From Bradyrhizobium sp. AZCC 1610 (GTDB taxonomy: Bacteria; Pseudomonadota; Alphaproteobacteria; Rhizobiales; Xanthobacteraceae), in contig NZ_JAZHRR010000001.1 of the NCBI RefSeq assembly GCF_036924515.1, forward strand, positions 839,001-903,000: 64,000 nt of DNA, in the 5' to 3' direction. Each line of letters opens with the position of its first letter. Position 1 is the stretch's first letter. The position numbers were made by a program, and so were the translations under genes. Below, one piece after another: positions 1-8,649 of the stretch. The notes beneath the pieces were generated by a model. That model saw only the letters and a list, made by a program, of their open reading frames with translations, did not search any database and was not told the DNA's origin.

Positions 1-1036
1 AAGCGCCGTCAACGCGGACTCTTGTGCCGACCTTCATGCTCTGGCCCTGTCGATACGAAAAAATCGCTACAACGAAACGCTTGTCGCAATCGACAAGCGA
101 CGCCAGTGTGTCTCCTGCATTGACATGCCGGCCAGGCCCGGCCCCGACGTTCAGGATGTTGCCCGCACTGGTAACTCGGACATTGGCTCCAGCCAACGAA
201 TCCAGTCTCGTTTGCTCGATGTCTATGAGCCGCTGGTGATCTTCCAACACCGCGGCAAGCTCTTTTTCCTCGATTTCCATTCTTTTTTCATCAAGGTCGA
301 TGTCCCGCCGCTTCTGAACCAGGGTGCCGATGGCGACGAGATCGTCTCCCACATAGATACCTTTTCCCAGCGCATCGAGCTGTGCGATCTTCTGGTTGAG
401 CTTCGCGTTTTCGGCATCCGCATTATGCAACGCGGCCGAATACTGGTGAGTGGTCGGCTTGAGCATATACGTGCTCGCAGCGTTGCGTGCGACCATGTCG
501 GATTGCCGCTCAACCAACGCCTTCTTTTCCGCGCTAAAGGAGTCGGATTCGGCCACCCGCGCGCGCGCTTCGGCGATCTGCTATTGAAATTGTGCCTTGA
601 GCTGTTCGATCTGGCCCGCGATCTCGGCATCGAGCGATGTCAGATAGGCGCGGTCCGAGTTCTTTTTTGCTACCGTGGATGCCAGTTTTTCCCGGGCCTC
701 CGCGGCCTTTTCCTGAAGTGAAATCAGAGTTCCGCGATCCAGCCGGACGTTCGAAATCCGCGCTAGTGCCTCACCGGCTGCCACGGCGTGACCCGGACTC
801 ATCGCCAGCGAGTCGATTTCGCCGTCGATGGGCGCGGTCAGCAGTGTAACGGGAGCATTGACCACCGCCCTGTCGGATTGGTCGGCGATGATCGGTGGCA
901 CAACAGCATTTATCAACAAGAGCGAAAGCACACTGGCCACCGCAAGGGAGGAAACCCGAAGGATTACAGGGTGGCGGCGGGCTCGGGAAACAGGCTGGCT
1001 TTTTGTTGCTGCATTGCTGTCGGCGGTCTCAGACAT
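1..1036 (-). pseudogene. HlyD-family membrane fusion protein, interrupted by an amber stop and cut by the window edge
   Basis: Reading from an ATG at 1036 (behind an AGGGAG ribosome site), the product has a cytoplasmic N-terminus, one membrane segment near residues 30-50 and then a biotinyl-lipoyl-like stretch (VTLLTAPIDGEIDSLAMSPG) and a long coiled coil, the normal order of HlyD/EmrA periplasmic adaptors. At 581-583 the frame meets TAG where glutamine would fit, and the same frame continues without another stop to base 1, including the second lipoyl half (NILNVGAGPGRHVNAGDTL). A single CAG to TAG change explains it. The gene runs off the left edge, so its partner exporter is not visible. 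Adaptors of this type couple inner-membrane exporters or glycosyltransferases to the envelope. Either a recent nonsense mutation or a sequencing error. Confidence 0.8.
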
Positions 1037-1336
1037 TGCTGGCTCCCTGGGTGGGTTATGTCTCCAGAGAGCGCCGCCTCCAAAAAAGTTACTGTTGTTG
1101 GCGACAATTTTGGAAAATTGTCCCGGCTTTGCAAGTAACAAGGACGTAGCATTTCCGTTCCTTCGCCTGCGAAGTTCGAATTTCCTAGATCGAGTGCGGC
1201 GCACGCGCAACAGGAACCAGTGAATGATAATGCTCACTTGAACGGATCAAATAGTCACGAAGCCGTGTGCGCTTTATCGGAACCAAAACCGTTCATCGTC
1301 CCTTATCGCGAGCCTTTCCAGCGTCGGGAGACGAAC

Positions 1337-1576
1337 ATGAAGATAGCTAAGACGATTTTTACGGGTGCAGCGCTTATGCTCATTGCGTGTTCGGGCGCCA
1401 CGCCTGCCCATGCCCTGACCCAGCAGGAGCTGGTAACCAAGCTGGAATCCGCGGGTTATTCACAAATCCGAGAAATCAAATCCACCGCCGAAGGTACGGC
1501 CGTCAAGGCGATGAAAAACGGCAAGGAAGTGTCGCTCGTGGTAGACAGCAACGGCAAAATCCAAGAGCGGCACTAG
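1337..1576 (+). CDS. small periplasmic PepSY-domain protein
   Basis: A 79-residue product. I start at the ATG behind GGGAG (7-base gap) because the upstream 39 in-frame codons lack a signal and the protein from here begins with a classical Sec signal peptide (MKIAKTIFTGAALMLIACSG, cleavage likely after AHA). The mature part (ELVTKLESAGYSQIREIKST...VSLVVDSNGKIQ) is one PepSY repeat, a fold often associated with protease inhibition or with cell-surface regulation. It resembles a second small PepSY protein at 20124-20387, so the two are probably distant paralogues. It stands alone between a broken HlyD gene and an MFS remnant. Exact role unknown. Confidence 0.8.
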   Translation: MKIAKTIFTGAALMLIACSGATPAHALTQQELVTKLESAGYSQIREIKSTAEGTAVKAMKNGKEVSLVVDSNGKIQERH

Positions 1577-1635
1577 AGAGATTTGGTTATTCGTCACGCC
1601 ACCTTAACCTTCAGCATAATGCCTACTGCCAAGGC

Positions 1636-1914
1636 TGCCCGATTATTGCGCTTGGCGGGATCGCCCTAGCCGGTGGGGTTATCGCAATTGGCCAAGCAAC
1701 CGTGCCATGCGAGGCGTATCTCGCCCTTATTAATGGGGATCGGCTGGGCCTTTCTACCACCGCAGTCGCGACGACTCTTGCGCCATGGTTCGATAAACAT
1801 CAGGGACGCGCTACGTCGATCGCTTCGCTTGGTGCGAGCGCCGGCGGAATTATCGGTGCCCCCGCGTTCCTATTCGGAATTGCACGGTTTGGGTTGAGGG
1901 TGACGACCTCCTGA
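1636..1914 (+). pseudogene. major facilitator superfamily transporter remnant
   Basis: Internal fragment of an MFS permease. The stretch GLSTTAVATTLAPWFDKHQG followed by RATSIASLGASAGGIIGAP is the loop and helix pattern typical of MFS helices 4-5. It is read in the frame of base 1636, but just upstream LLMGIGWA, which normally runs directly into GLSTTA, lies in another frame, so there is a frameshift near 1745. No start codon belongs to it and it ends at a stop soon after the conserved part, so both ends are missing. Only about 90 of the roughly 400 residues usual for the family remain. A dead relic; no function inferred. Confidence 0.65.
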
Positions 1915-2118
1915 TCGCGGCTAGTTCACTTTGGCGCGAATGGCCGCATGCGGAATAGTATGAGAGCGCGAAATAACAGCAATCTAGCGGCCAGCTACGT
2001 TTCTCAGAACGGTGCCTTTGCCGTGCGGGCCTCGTCTCCCGTGGGTGGATGTCGTCGATCGGCTGCAAGTCGTGGGACGCGCCGCGTCAAGAACGCGTCA
2101 AACAAGGGAAGAGCGGCG

Positions 2119-5100
2119 CTACCGCGCCCGGCGCGAGAAATACGAAATCAACACCGGCAGCGTCACCAGGATCACCAGCGGCGCCAGCATCATGCCGGTG
2201 ACGACCACGACCGCCAGCGGCTTTTGCACCTGCGAGCCGATCCCCGCCGACATCGCCGCCGGCAATAGCCCGACGCCGGCGACGACACAGGTCATCAGCA
2301 CCGGCCGCAGTTGCAGTTCACCGGTGCGGATCACCGCCCGCATCCGATCAAAGCCTTCGTCGATCAGCTGATTGTATTGCGACAGGATGATGATGCCGTC
2401 CATCACGGCGATGCCGAACAGTGCGATGAACCCGATCGCCGCCGACACGCTGAAAGGAATGCCCGAGATCAACAGCCCGAGCACGCCGCCGAAGATCGCC
2501 ATCGGGATCACGCTCATCGCCAGCAGCGTGTCGACCATCGAGCCGAAATTGAACCACAACAGCACCGCAATCAGCGCCAGGCTAATCGGCACCACGATCG
2601 ACAGCCGCTTGATGGCGTCCTGCAGATTGCCGAACTCGCCGACCCATTCGACCCGCGATCCCGGCGGAAGCTTGACCTCTGCTGCGACCTTGTCCTGCGC
2701 TTCCTGGATCGCGCTGCCGAGGTCGCGTTCGCGCACCGAGAACTTGATCGGCAGATACCGCTCCTGCTGCTCCCGGTAGATGTAGGCCGCGCCCGAAACC
2801 AGATTGATCGACGCCAGCTCGCTTAAAGGTATCTGCGTGACCGTGCCGTTCGGGCCCGGCGCCCCGATCCGCAAGTTCTGGATGGCCTCCGCGCTCTTGC
2901 GATATTCGGGCGCAAGCCGGACGATGATCGGGAAATGCCGGTCGCTGCCGGGTTCGTAGAGATCGCCGGCGCTGTCGCCGCCGATCGCGACACGGATGGT
3001 GGCGTTGATATCGCCCGGCGACAGGCCATAACGCGCCGCACGCGCGCGATCGATATCGATCTGGATGGTCGGCTGGCCGAGCGAGGTGAACACGGCCAGA
3101 TCGGTGACGCCCTGTACGGTGCCAAGCACGGATTTGATCTTGTTGGCGGTGTCGGTGAGCGCCTGAAGATCATTACCGTACAGCTTGATCGAGTTCTCGC
3201 CCTTTACGCCGGAGACCGCTTCGGAGACGTTGTCCTGCAGATATTGCGAGAAATTGAACTCGACCCCGGGGAATTTATCCTGCAGCTGCGCCAGCAGTTG
3301 CGCGGTCAATACGTCCTTGTCCTTGGTATCGGGCCATTCGCCGACCGGTTTCAGCGGCGCAAAGAACTCGGCGTTGAACAGGCCGGCGGCGTCGGTGCCG
3401 TCGTCGGGACGGCCGTGTTGGGACACCACCGATTCCACTTCCGGACGGGCGCGGATGATCTTTCGCATCTCGTTGACGTACGTATTGCCCTCCTGCAGCG
3501 AGATGGTCGGCGGTAGCGTGGCGCGGATCCACAGATTGCCTTCCTCCAGCTTGGGCAGAAACTCGAGGCCAAGCAGCCGCGCAAAGAAGATGGTCGTCAT
3601 CACAAGCCCGATGGCGCCAGACATCACGGGCTTCCGGTTACCGACCGCCCAGTGCAGCACCGGCATATAGAGCCGGTGCAGGAAAGCCATCAGCCGGGTC
3701 TCGGTCTCATGCATATGCGACGGCAGAATGATCGCGCTGAGCGCGGGCGTGACCGTGAACGTTGCGAGCAGTCCCCCGGCCAGCGCATAGGCATAAGTCC
3801 GCGCCATCGGTCCGAAAATATTACCTTCGACGCCGCTCAGCGTGAACAGCGGCAGAAAAGCTGCAATGATGATGGCGGCGGCAAAAAAGATCGAGCGCGA
3901 CACGTCGGCGCCGGCCGACAGGATGGCGTGGCTTTTCATGGCCATGGTGGTGTCGGCCGCGATAAGGCTCTGCTCGGCTTCCGACAGCGCAATGGTTTGC
4001 GACAGCCGGCGGAAGATCGCTTCCACCATGATCACGGTGGCGTCCACGATCAGCCCGAAATCGATCGCGCCGACCGACAGCAGATTGGCGGATTCGCCAC
4101 GCAGCACCAGGATGATGACGGCGAAGAACAGCGCGAAGGGTATGGTGGCGCCGACGATCAGCGCGCTGCGAAGATCACCCAGGAACATCCATTGCAGCAG
4201 CACGATCAGGACAATGCCGAGCACCATGTTGTGCAGCACGGTCGCGGTGGTGATGTCGATCAGATCCTTGCGATCGTAGATCCGCTCGATCTTCACGCCC
4301 GGCGGCAGGATGCTGGAATTGTTGATCGAGGTAACAAGCTGCTCGACCCGCGCAATCGTCGGCGAGCTTTGCTCGCCGCGCCGCATCAACACGATGCCCT
4401 GCACGATGTCGTCAGACTGATCGAGGCCGGCGATGCCGAGCCGCGGCTTCTCGCCGACCGCGACGGTCGCGATATCCTTGACCAGCACCGGGTTGCCGCC
4501 GCTTTGCGCGACCATGGTGCTGGCGAGATCGTCAATCGAGCGAATCAGGCCGACGCCACGCACCACGGCCGATTGCGCGCCGATATTGACGGTATTGCCG
4601 CCGACATTGATGTTGGAATTGCTGACGGCCTGCAGCACCTGCGGCAGAGTCAATCCGTAGGCGATCAGCTTGTTGAAATCGACTTGCAGCTCGTAGGTCT
4701 TGGTCTTGCCGCCCCAGCCGGTGACGTCGATCACGCCTGGCACGGCGCGGAAGCGGCGCTGCAGGACCCAGTCCTGCAAAGTCTTGAGGTCGAGCACGCT
4801 GTATTGCGGCGGCCCGGTCAGCCGGTAGCGGTAGATTTCGCCGATCGCGCTGAGCGGAGAGATGCCGGGCTGCGCGTTGCCGGGCAGCGGCGCCAGCTGC
4901 GAGAGCCGGTTCAGGACCTGCTGCAGCGCCTCGTCATAGGTGTAGTCGAACGAGAATTGCAGTTTGACGTCGGACAATCCGTACAGCGAAATGGTGCGGA
5001 TGGTGCGCAGGTTCTTGATGCCTGCGACCTGGGTCTCGATTGGAATGGTGATGTAGCGTTCGACCTCTTCCGACGACAGCCCCGGGCTTTGCGTCACGAT

Positions 5101-5241
5101 GTCGACCATCGGCGGGGTTGGATCGGGATAGGCCTCGATGTTGAGCTGCTTGAATGCGATCAGGCCGCCGACCAGCACGGCTATGAACATGCCGACCATC
5201 AAGTAGCGGCGGCTGACAGCTAGGGCGACTAGGCGATCCAT
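2119..5241 (-). CDS. czcA: CzcA/CusA-type heavy-metal RND efflux pump
   Basis: A 1040-residue inner-membrane proton antiporter of the HME-RND family that exports divalent or monovalent metal ions through a tripartite envelope complex. Length, an N-terminal helix followed by a large periplasmic loop, and a second helix-loop block from about residue 525 match the family. The fourth transmembrane segment reads DFGLIVDATVIMVE, giving Asp394, Asp400 and Glu407 with the spacing of the proton-relay residues of CzcA (D402, D408, E415). Alanine replaces the usual glycine after the second Asp. The start is the ATG 30 bases after the adaptor gene, so the two form one operon. No outer-membrane CzcC/TolC gene lies beside it. 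The metal cannot be read from sequence; zinc, cobalt, nickel and cadmium are possible. Confidence 0.93.
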   Translation of the reverse strand: MDRLVALAVSRRYLMVGMFIAVLVGGLIAFKQLNIEAYPDPTPPMVDIVTQSPGLSSEEVERYITIPIETQVAGIKNLRTIRTISLYGLSDVKLQFSFDYTYDEALQQVLNRLSQLAPLPGNAQPGISPLSAIGEIYRYRLTGPPQYSVLDLKTLQDWVLQRRFRAVPGVIDVTGWGGKTKTYELQVDFNKLIAYGLTLPQVLQAVSNSNINVGGNTVNIGAQSAVVRGVGLIRSIDDLASTMVAQSGGNPVLVKDIATVAVGEKPRLGIAGLDQSDDIVQGIVLMRRGEQSSPTIARVEQLVTSINNSSILPPGVKIERIYDRKDLIDITTATVLHNMVLGIVLIVLLQWMFLGDLRSALIVGATIPFALFFAVIILVLRGESANLLSVGAIDFGLIVDATVIMVEAIFRRLSQTIALSEAEQSLIAADTTMAMKSHAILSAGADVSRSIFFAAAIIIAAFLPLFTLSGVEGNIFGPMARTYAYALAGGLLATFTVTPALSAIILPSHMHETETRLMAFLHRLYMPVLHWAVGNRKPVMSGAIGLVMTTIFFARLLGLEFLPKLEEGNLWIRATLPPTISLQEGNTYVNEMRKIIRARPEVESVVSQHGRPDDGTDAAGLFNAEFFAPLKPVGEWPDTKDKDVLTAQLLAQLQDKFPGVEFNFSQYLQDNVSEAVSGVKGENSIKLYGNDLQALTDTANKIKSVLGTVQGVTDLAVFTSLGQPTIQIDIDRARAARYGLSPGDINATIRVAIGGDSAGDLYEPGSDRHFPIIVRLAPEYRKSAEAIQNLRIGAPGPNGTVTQIPLSELASINLVSGAAYIYREQQERYLPIKFSVRERDLGSAIQEAQDKVAAEVKLPPGSRVEWVGEFGNLQDAIKRLSIVVPISLALIAVLLWFNFGSMVDTLLAMSVIPMAIFGGVLGLLISGIPFSVSAAIGFIALFGIAVMDGIIILSQYNQLIDEGFDRMRAVIRTGELQLRPVLMTCVVAGVGLLPAAMSAGIGSQVQKPLAVVVVTGMMLAPLVILVTLPVLISYFSRRAR

Positions 5242-5271
5242 TCAGATCGAAGCTTTCAAATGAGCGAGGGA

Positions 5272-6519
5272 TCAGCTGCCGGACGCGGCGCGGTCGATGA
5301 ATAGCGCGCCTTTGGTGACGATCTGTTCGCCGGGCTTGAGATTGCCGACCACCTCGACGAGGTCGCCGTTGGTGAGGCCAGGCTTGATCTGTCGGAGTTC
5401 AATCGTCTTGTCGGGATGCGCGACCCAGATCCGGACCTGATCGCCCTCATAGATCAACGCCTGCTTCGGCACGCCGACCGAAGGATGGTCGCTGGCCGAA
5501 TAGATCGTAACGTTGGCGAACATTTCCGGCTTCAACTGGCCGTTCCTGTTGTCGATGGTGGCGCGCACCAGGAGCCGGCGCGTTGCCGGATCGATCGCGG
5601 TGGCGACGTAATTGATGCGCGCCGACATTTCGCGGCCCGGCAGCGCCAGTGCGTTGAACGTCACGTCCTGCCCGACCGCGACGTTGGCGCAATCGCTCTC
5701 GCGGACGAAAGCGGTCATCCAGACGGTGGAGAGATCGCCGATCACATAGACGGGATCGCTGGCGCCGGCATTGACATACTGGCCGGGGCCGATCTTGCGC
5801 TGGACCACGGTGCCGCTGATCGGCGCGAAGATCGTGGTCTCGGGATTGATGCGGCCCTTCTCCTGGAAGGTCGCAATGTCGTCGTCGGTCAGGCCGAGGA
5901 TGCGCAGCTTGTTGCGCGCCGCCTCGAGTGCCGTCTGCGAGGCGCGCACGTCGTTCTGCGCCTGGATCAGCGTCGCCTGGCTCTGCTGATAGTCCTTCAG
6001 CGGGACGGCCTTGCCTTCGTAGAGGTCCTTGGCGCGCTGGCCCTGCAACTCCGCCAGATCGAGTGCGGACTTCGCCTTGTTCATGGCGCTCATCGCGGCG
6101 ATGAAATCGTTCTGCGCCTGAATATTGTCGGCGGCCTCGATCACGAACAGCGGCTGGCCCCTGACCACGTTGTCGCCCGGCCGGGCCAGGAGCCTGGTGA
6201 CGCGGCCGGCATAGGGCGAGAACACCGGCGTCGAGCGATCCTCGTCGATCGCAATCTTGCCTTCGGTGATGTGCTCGGCGCGAAAGCCCCGTTCGTTGAC
6301 GGGCTGAATCGACAGGCTGGCCCATTCGGCCGGGCTCGGCGTGTAGCGCTGCAGTCCGCCCTTGCGGGACTGGCTCGAGACTTCCGAATGCCCCCGTTTT
6401 GGGCCGCCGAGATGGGTCGCGCCGTAAACGGCCGCCCCAGTCAGCGCCACCAGGGCAATCGCCATGGCCCATCGCTGCGGGCTAACCGACTGCAATCGCT
6501 TATAAAATTTGCCAAACAT
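5272..6519 (-). CDS. czcB: RND efflux periplasmic adaptor (CzcB/CusB-like)
   Basis: About 415 residues from the ATG at 6519; the reading frame stays open upstream, but only from here is there an N-terminal membrane anchor (WAMAIALVALTGAAVYGATH). The body shows the adaptor order: a first barrel (IAIDEDRSTPVFSPYAGRV), lipoyl half (LLARPGDNVVRGQPLFVIEA), helical hairpin with Ala/Gln-rich coiled coil, second lipoyl half (TTIFAPISGTVVQRKIGPGQ) and C-terminal beta and membrane-proximal domains. It bridges the CzcA-like pump immediately downstream to an outer-membrane channel. No histidine-rich metal-binding tail is obvious, and the ribosome site at the chosen start is weak (GGGCCGGG), so the start is the least certain point. 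Confidence 0.88.
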   Translation of the reverse strand: MFGKFYKRLQSVSPQRWAMAIALVALTGAAVYGATHLGGPKRGHSEVSSQSRKGGLQRYTPSPAEWASLSIQPVNERGFRAEHITEGKIAIDEDRSTPVFSPYAGRVTRLLARPGDNVVRGQPLFVIEAADNIQAQNDFIAAMSAMNKAKSALDLAELQGQRAKDLYEGKAVPLKDYQQSQATLIQAQNDVRASQTALEAARNKLRILGLTDDDIATFQEKGRINPETTIFAPISGTVVQRKIGPGQYVNAGASDPVYVIGDLSTVWMTAFVRESDCANVAVGQDVTFNALALPGREMSARINYVATAIDPATRRLLVRATIDNRNGQLKPEMFANVTIYSASDHPSVGVPKQALIYEGDQVRIWVAHPDKTIELRQIKPGLTNGDLVEVVGNLKPGEQIVTKGALFIDRAASGS

Positions 6520-6711
6520 ACGACCCGGCCCACAGCGACAATTTGTCTCAGCCGGCCTAATAGTTCCCAATTGGCGCTCGCACAACCCAAAAAACGAAAA
6601 ATCCTGAGAGGTGGGGTTCAAGCATGTCCCAGATGAAGAGGATCGACGATCGCGCCGTCCAACTCTAGCTCGTCGGCATGTTATTCCAGATGTCTCGATG
6701 CAGACGACACC

Positions 6712-6880
6712 ATGTGCGAGCAGTGCAAACAACTCGACGCCAAGATCGAGCACTATCAGAGGGTCGCCAGGAACATCACCGACCAAGAAGACCGTCGACG
6801 GCCTGAATAAGCTCATCGCCGACATGCAGCGGAAGCGCGCCGCTCTGCACCCCGAGCCATTCCACGATGGGCGTGGGTAG
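6712..6880 (+). pseudogene. short cysteine-pair protein, frameshifted
   Basis: The ATG at 6712 opens MCEQCKQLDAKIEHYQRVA, the N-terminus of a short family I recognise from Bradyrhizobium-type genomes (CxxC followed by a helical segment). The frame ends after DQEDRRRPE, while the expected continuation KTVDGLNKLIADMQRKRAAL lies in another frame ending at 6880. A single indel close to 6785 separates the two halves. The full product would be about 55 residues. It sits between the metal-efflux adaptor and a short repeat. Function unknown; one lesion could also be an assembly error. Confidence 0.55.
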
Positions 6881-6899
6881 CGAGCGCTTCGCGCTACCG
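6873..6899. repeat. short palindromic repeat, copy 1 of 3
   Basis: GGGTAGCGAGCGCTTCGCGC followed by TACC. The core AGCGCTTCGCGCT is nearly self-complementary and recurs at 7118-7130 and 7372-7384. It lies between two convergent small genes, where it might act as a weak two-way transcription stop. Confidence 0.55.
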
Positions 6900-6901
6900 C
6901 T

Positions 6902-7060
6902 TCATCGGCAAGATATCCCGTCGCTTATCTCGCCCCAGAAGCCACATTGCGTCACTGACGGTAGAGCGACCGAATGCCCAGTGCTGTAGATCAGCATGGT
7001 GGCCGACCCGATGAGTATCAGCAGGGCCACCGCGATCACCGTGATCAAGATCCGTTCCAT
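6902..7060 (-). CDS. small single-span membrane or secreted peptide
   Basis: A 52-residue product starting at the ATG at 7060. MERILITVIAVALLILIGSA is an uninterrupted hydrophobic segment that can be a signal anchor, followed by TMLIYSTGHS and a short polar tail with two cysteines. The pattern of a basic start, Ile/Ala/Val-rich helix, then TTMLWSYS or TMLIYSTG is shared with the 58-residue product at 16305-16481, so the two belong to one small family. No good ribosome site is visible and a longer reading frame extends upstream, but only this part looks protein-like. Role unknown. Confidence 0.55.
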   Translation of the reverse strand: MERILITVIAVALLILIGSATMLIYSTGHSVALPSVTQCGFWGEISDGISCR

Positions 7061-7111
7061 GATGACCAAATGAAACGGAAGTGGCTTCCGTTCCAGCATA
7101 CTTGGGTATAG

Positions 7112-7138
7112 CCGGCGAGCGCTTCGCGCTGACAGAAG
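7112..7138. repeat. short palindromic repeat, copy 2 of 3
   Basis: CCGGCGAGCGCTTCGCGCTG followed by ACAGAAG. Same core as the copies at 6883 and 7372. Confidence 0.5.
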
Positions 7139-7365
7139 ACTCTCGCCCGGCGCCGTTGACGGTCTGTTCCGATCTGGAAAGAGATTGCCCTTTTCCGGAA
7201 AAGACTTTCCGGACACGGAACGTCCCGTGACCGTAGTACTCCGGGGAAGGGAAAGGGCCGCGTCGGCGCTAATACCGATGCAGAACCGGCACGAGCATTT
7301 CAGCACGCACAAGCATACTTTGAATCGGTAGGCCGCAGAGCAATCTGCGGCCATTCCGTTTGCGG

Positions 7366-7392
7366 GTAGCGAGCGCTTCGCGCTGATAGAAG
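7366..7392. repeat. short palindromic repeat, copy 3 of 3
   Basis: GGTAGCGAGCGCTTCGCGCT followed by GATAGAAG. It shares the GGGTAGCG lead with copy 1 and the GAYAGAAG tail with copy 2, so the three are copies of one short element. Confidence 0.5.
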
Positions 7393-7600
7393 CTCCAGTC
7401 CGCGCCGGCCGCCCAGCGCGAGCGACCGGCGACGGAAGGAGAACGGCCCAGCTGGGGGCATTGGGGGACATGGAGAGGCCAGGCCGCATCAAGCATGCAG
7501 TCCAGCACGCCTGGGGCAACGTCGTCTATCCACAAATGTTCGTGCAAATCACGATGGAACGTTGTGAACGAACCGGGTGTGGCCGCCAGCCCCTGAGCCC

Positions 7601-7780
7601 TCAGCGCTGGTGACCGAGCCCGATGCCGAGCTGGTGCGCCTTCGCCCTCAGTGCGGGAACCGACCGCTTCATTTGCTTGGAGATCTTGGCAATCGGCGTC
7701 TTGGACTTCGAGTGCGCCTTCAGAGCCCTCACGTCCTCGCGGGTGTACTCGCGCCGCATCACCTTCTTGGCCTTCGCCAT
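7601..7780 (-). CDS. 59-residue basic protein of the MAKAKKV family, copy 1
   Basis: Product starts MAKAKKVMRREYTREDVRAL and is rich in lysine and arginine with alternating short helices. GAGGA stands a few bases before the ATG. The second half (KTPIAKISKQMKRSVPALRA, then KAHQLGIGL) resembles a small helix-turn-helix in which a serine/threonine-proline turn is followed by KA..LG. A homologue of exactly the same length lies at 60222-60401, also on the minus strand. I recognise such proteins as common, uncharacterised genes in Bradyrhizobium relatives. A nucleic-acid-binding role is plausible from charge and fold pattern, but unproven. Confidence 0.75.
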   Translation of the reverse strand: MAKAKKVMRREYTREDVRALKAHSKSKTPIAKISKQMKRSVPALRAKAHQLGIGLGHQR

Positions 7781-8183
7781 AGTTCCTCGCATTGTTGTTC
7801 CAGTCTCCGCCTGTGGTGCTGAGCGGCCTCGGTTCGAAGTGTCTGAAGCTTGGACCGAGGCCGCCCGGAGCCCGCCGATCATGTTGCTGCCGGCAGGTCG
7901 ACACCATGAGATCGGCCTCGCCACCGTGGGCTGGTGTGGTGGCGGTCCGTCCCATCCGGATGCGCCCGGTCCAAGGTTTCTGACCCGGGACGCACGCGGT
8001 AATACCGGCGCTCGGCAAACGTTCCGCAAACGATCAGGCAAACGCCCATGCAAATATTCGCATTGACAGCCATGGATTCTGCCGCGGGCGCTTCGCGCCT
8101 CGTTCCTGAAGGCGAGCGTGGCCTGGAAAAATACCTAGTCGGGTTGTCGATGCAGACTGTTTCGCTTATCTCATCCACAGTGA

Positions 8184-8256
8184 TGGGGATGGGGTTCCCC
8201 CGATAACCGCCATTTTGGCTGATGACTCCTACTGAGCGCGAGAGCGCAGGTAGGAG
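8184..8256 (+). promoter_or_regulatory. fluoride riboswitch (crcB motif) with a ribosome-site-masking hairpin
   Basis: The segment GGGGATGGGGTTCCCCCGAT, then AACCGCC, a short hairpin and GCTGATGACTCCTACT follows the conserved order of the crcB motif aptamer: GATGG..GTTC..CC, AACCGC, GCTGATGACTCCTAC. It lies directly before crcB. The aptamer end CTCCTAC (8226-8232) is perfectly complementary to GTAGGAG (8250-8256), which contains the crcB Shine-Dalgarno, and the two flank a GCGC-GAGA-GCGC hairpin. This suggests translational control: fluoride binding would hold CTCCTAC in the aptamer and free the ribosome site. There is no T-run, so a transcription terminator is unlikely. Confidence 0.93.
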
Positions 8257-8265
8257 CATGTGCAA

Positions 8266-8649
8266 ATGACCCCTCAACTCATTCTTGCGGTAGGCGCCGG
8301 CGGCGCACTCGGATCAGTCGCGCGGTATTTGGTCGGCGTCGGATCGGGAAGATTATTCGGAGCGGACTTTCCTTGGGGCACGCTCGTAATCAACGTGACC
8401 GGCTCATTTTTGATTGGTGCGTGCGTCGGCCTTTTTGCGGCCAAATGGGATTTGTCGCAGGTAATGCGGATATTCCTGACGGTCGGCGTCTGCGGTGGCT
8501 ACACGACTTTTTCCACATTTTCTCTGGACACCTACTATCTGATTGAACGTGGACAGACGTTGGCATCATTTGCTTACATGGTGACTTCGGTGACGCTGCC
8601 CGTTGGTGCCCTGATCGCGGCGCTGCGATTTGTTAGGGCACTTGTATGA
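8266..8649 (+). CDS. crcB: fluoride ion channel CrcB/Fluc
   Basis: About 127 residues with four membrane helices. This family forms dual-topology dimeric channels that expel fluoride from the cytoplasm. Visible family marks are the N-terminal GAGGALGSVARYLVG, the Asn of INVTGSFLIG, and the phenylalanine-box region GVCGGYTTFSTFSLD. I take the ATG nine bases after AGGAG; a GTG two codons earlier is also possible. The preceding fluoride riboswitch fits the function exactly. The stop overlaps the ATG of the next gene by four bases, so an EamA transporter is translated from the same mRNA. Confidence 0.96.
   Translation: MTPQLILAVGAGGALGSVARYLVGVGSGRLFGADFPWGTLVINVTGSFLIGACVGLFAAKWDLSQVMRIFLTVGVCGGYTTFSTFSLDTYYLIERGQTLASFAYMVTSVTLPVGALIAALRFVRALV

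Larger units (their letters stand above)
7061..7600. other. intergenic stretch with repeats, no convincing gene
   Basis: About 540 bases without a supported gene. It holds two copies of the AGCGCTTCGCGCT palindromic repeat (near 7118 and 7372), each followed by a related GACAGAAG or GATAGAAG tail. Open frames crossing it on the minus strand have no ribosome site and read through the repeats, so they are not called. Confidence 0.5.

Noticed and set aside
125..721. 198-codon plus-strand frame opposite the HlyD gene
   Set aside because: Shadow; the minus strand carries clear HlyD sequence with one stop.
3652..5223. Long plus-strand open frame of 523 codons opposite czcA
   Set aside because: Composition is His/Gln/Asp/Arg-rich antisense of a high-GC gene; no family pattern or ribosome site, and the minus-strand gene is certain.
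5416..6636. 406-codon plus-strand frame opposite the adaptor gene
   Set aside because: Antisense shadow of the czcB-like gene.
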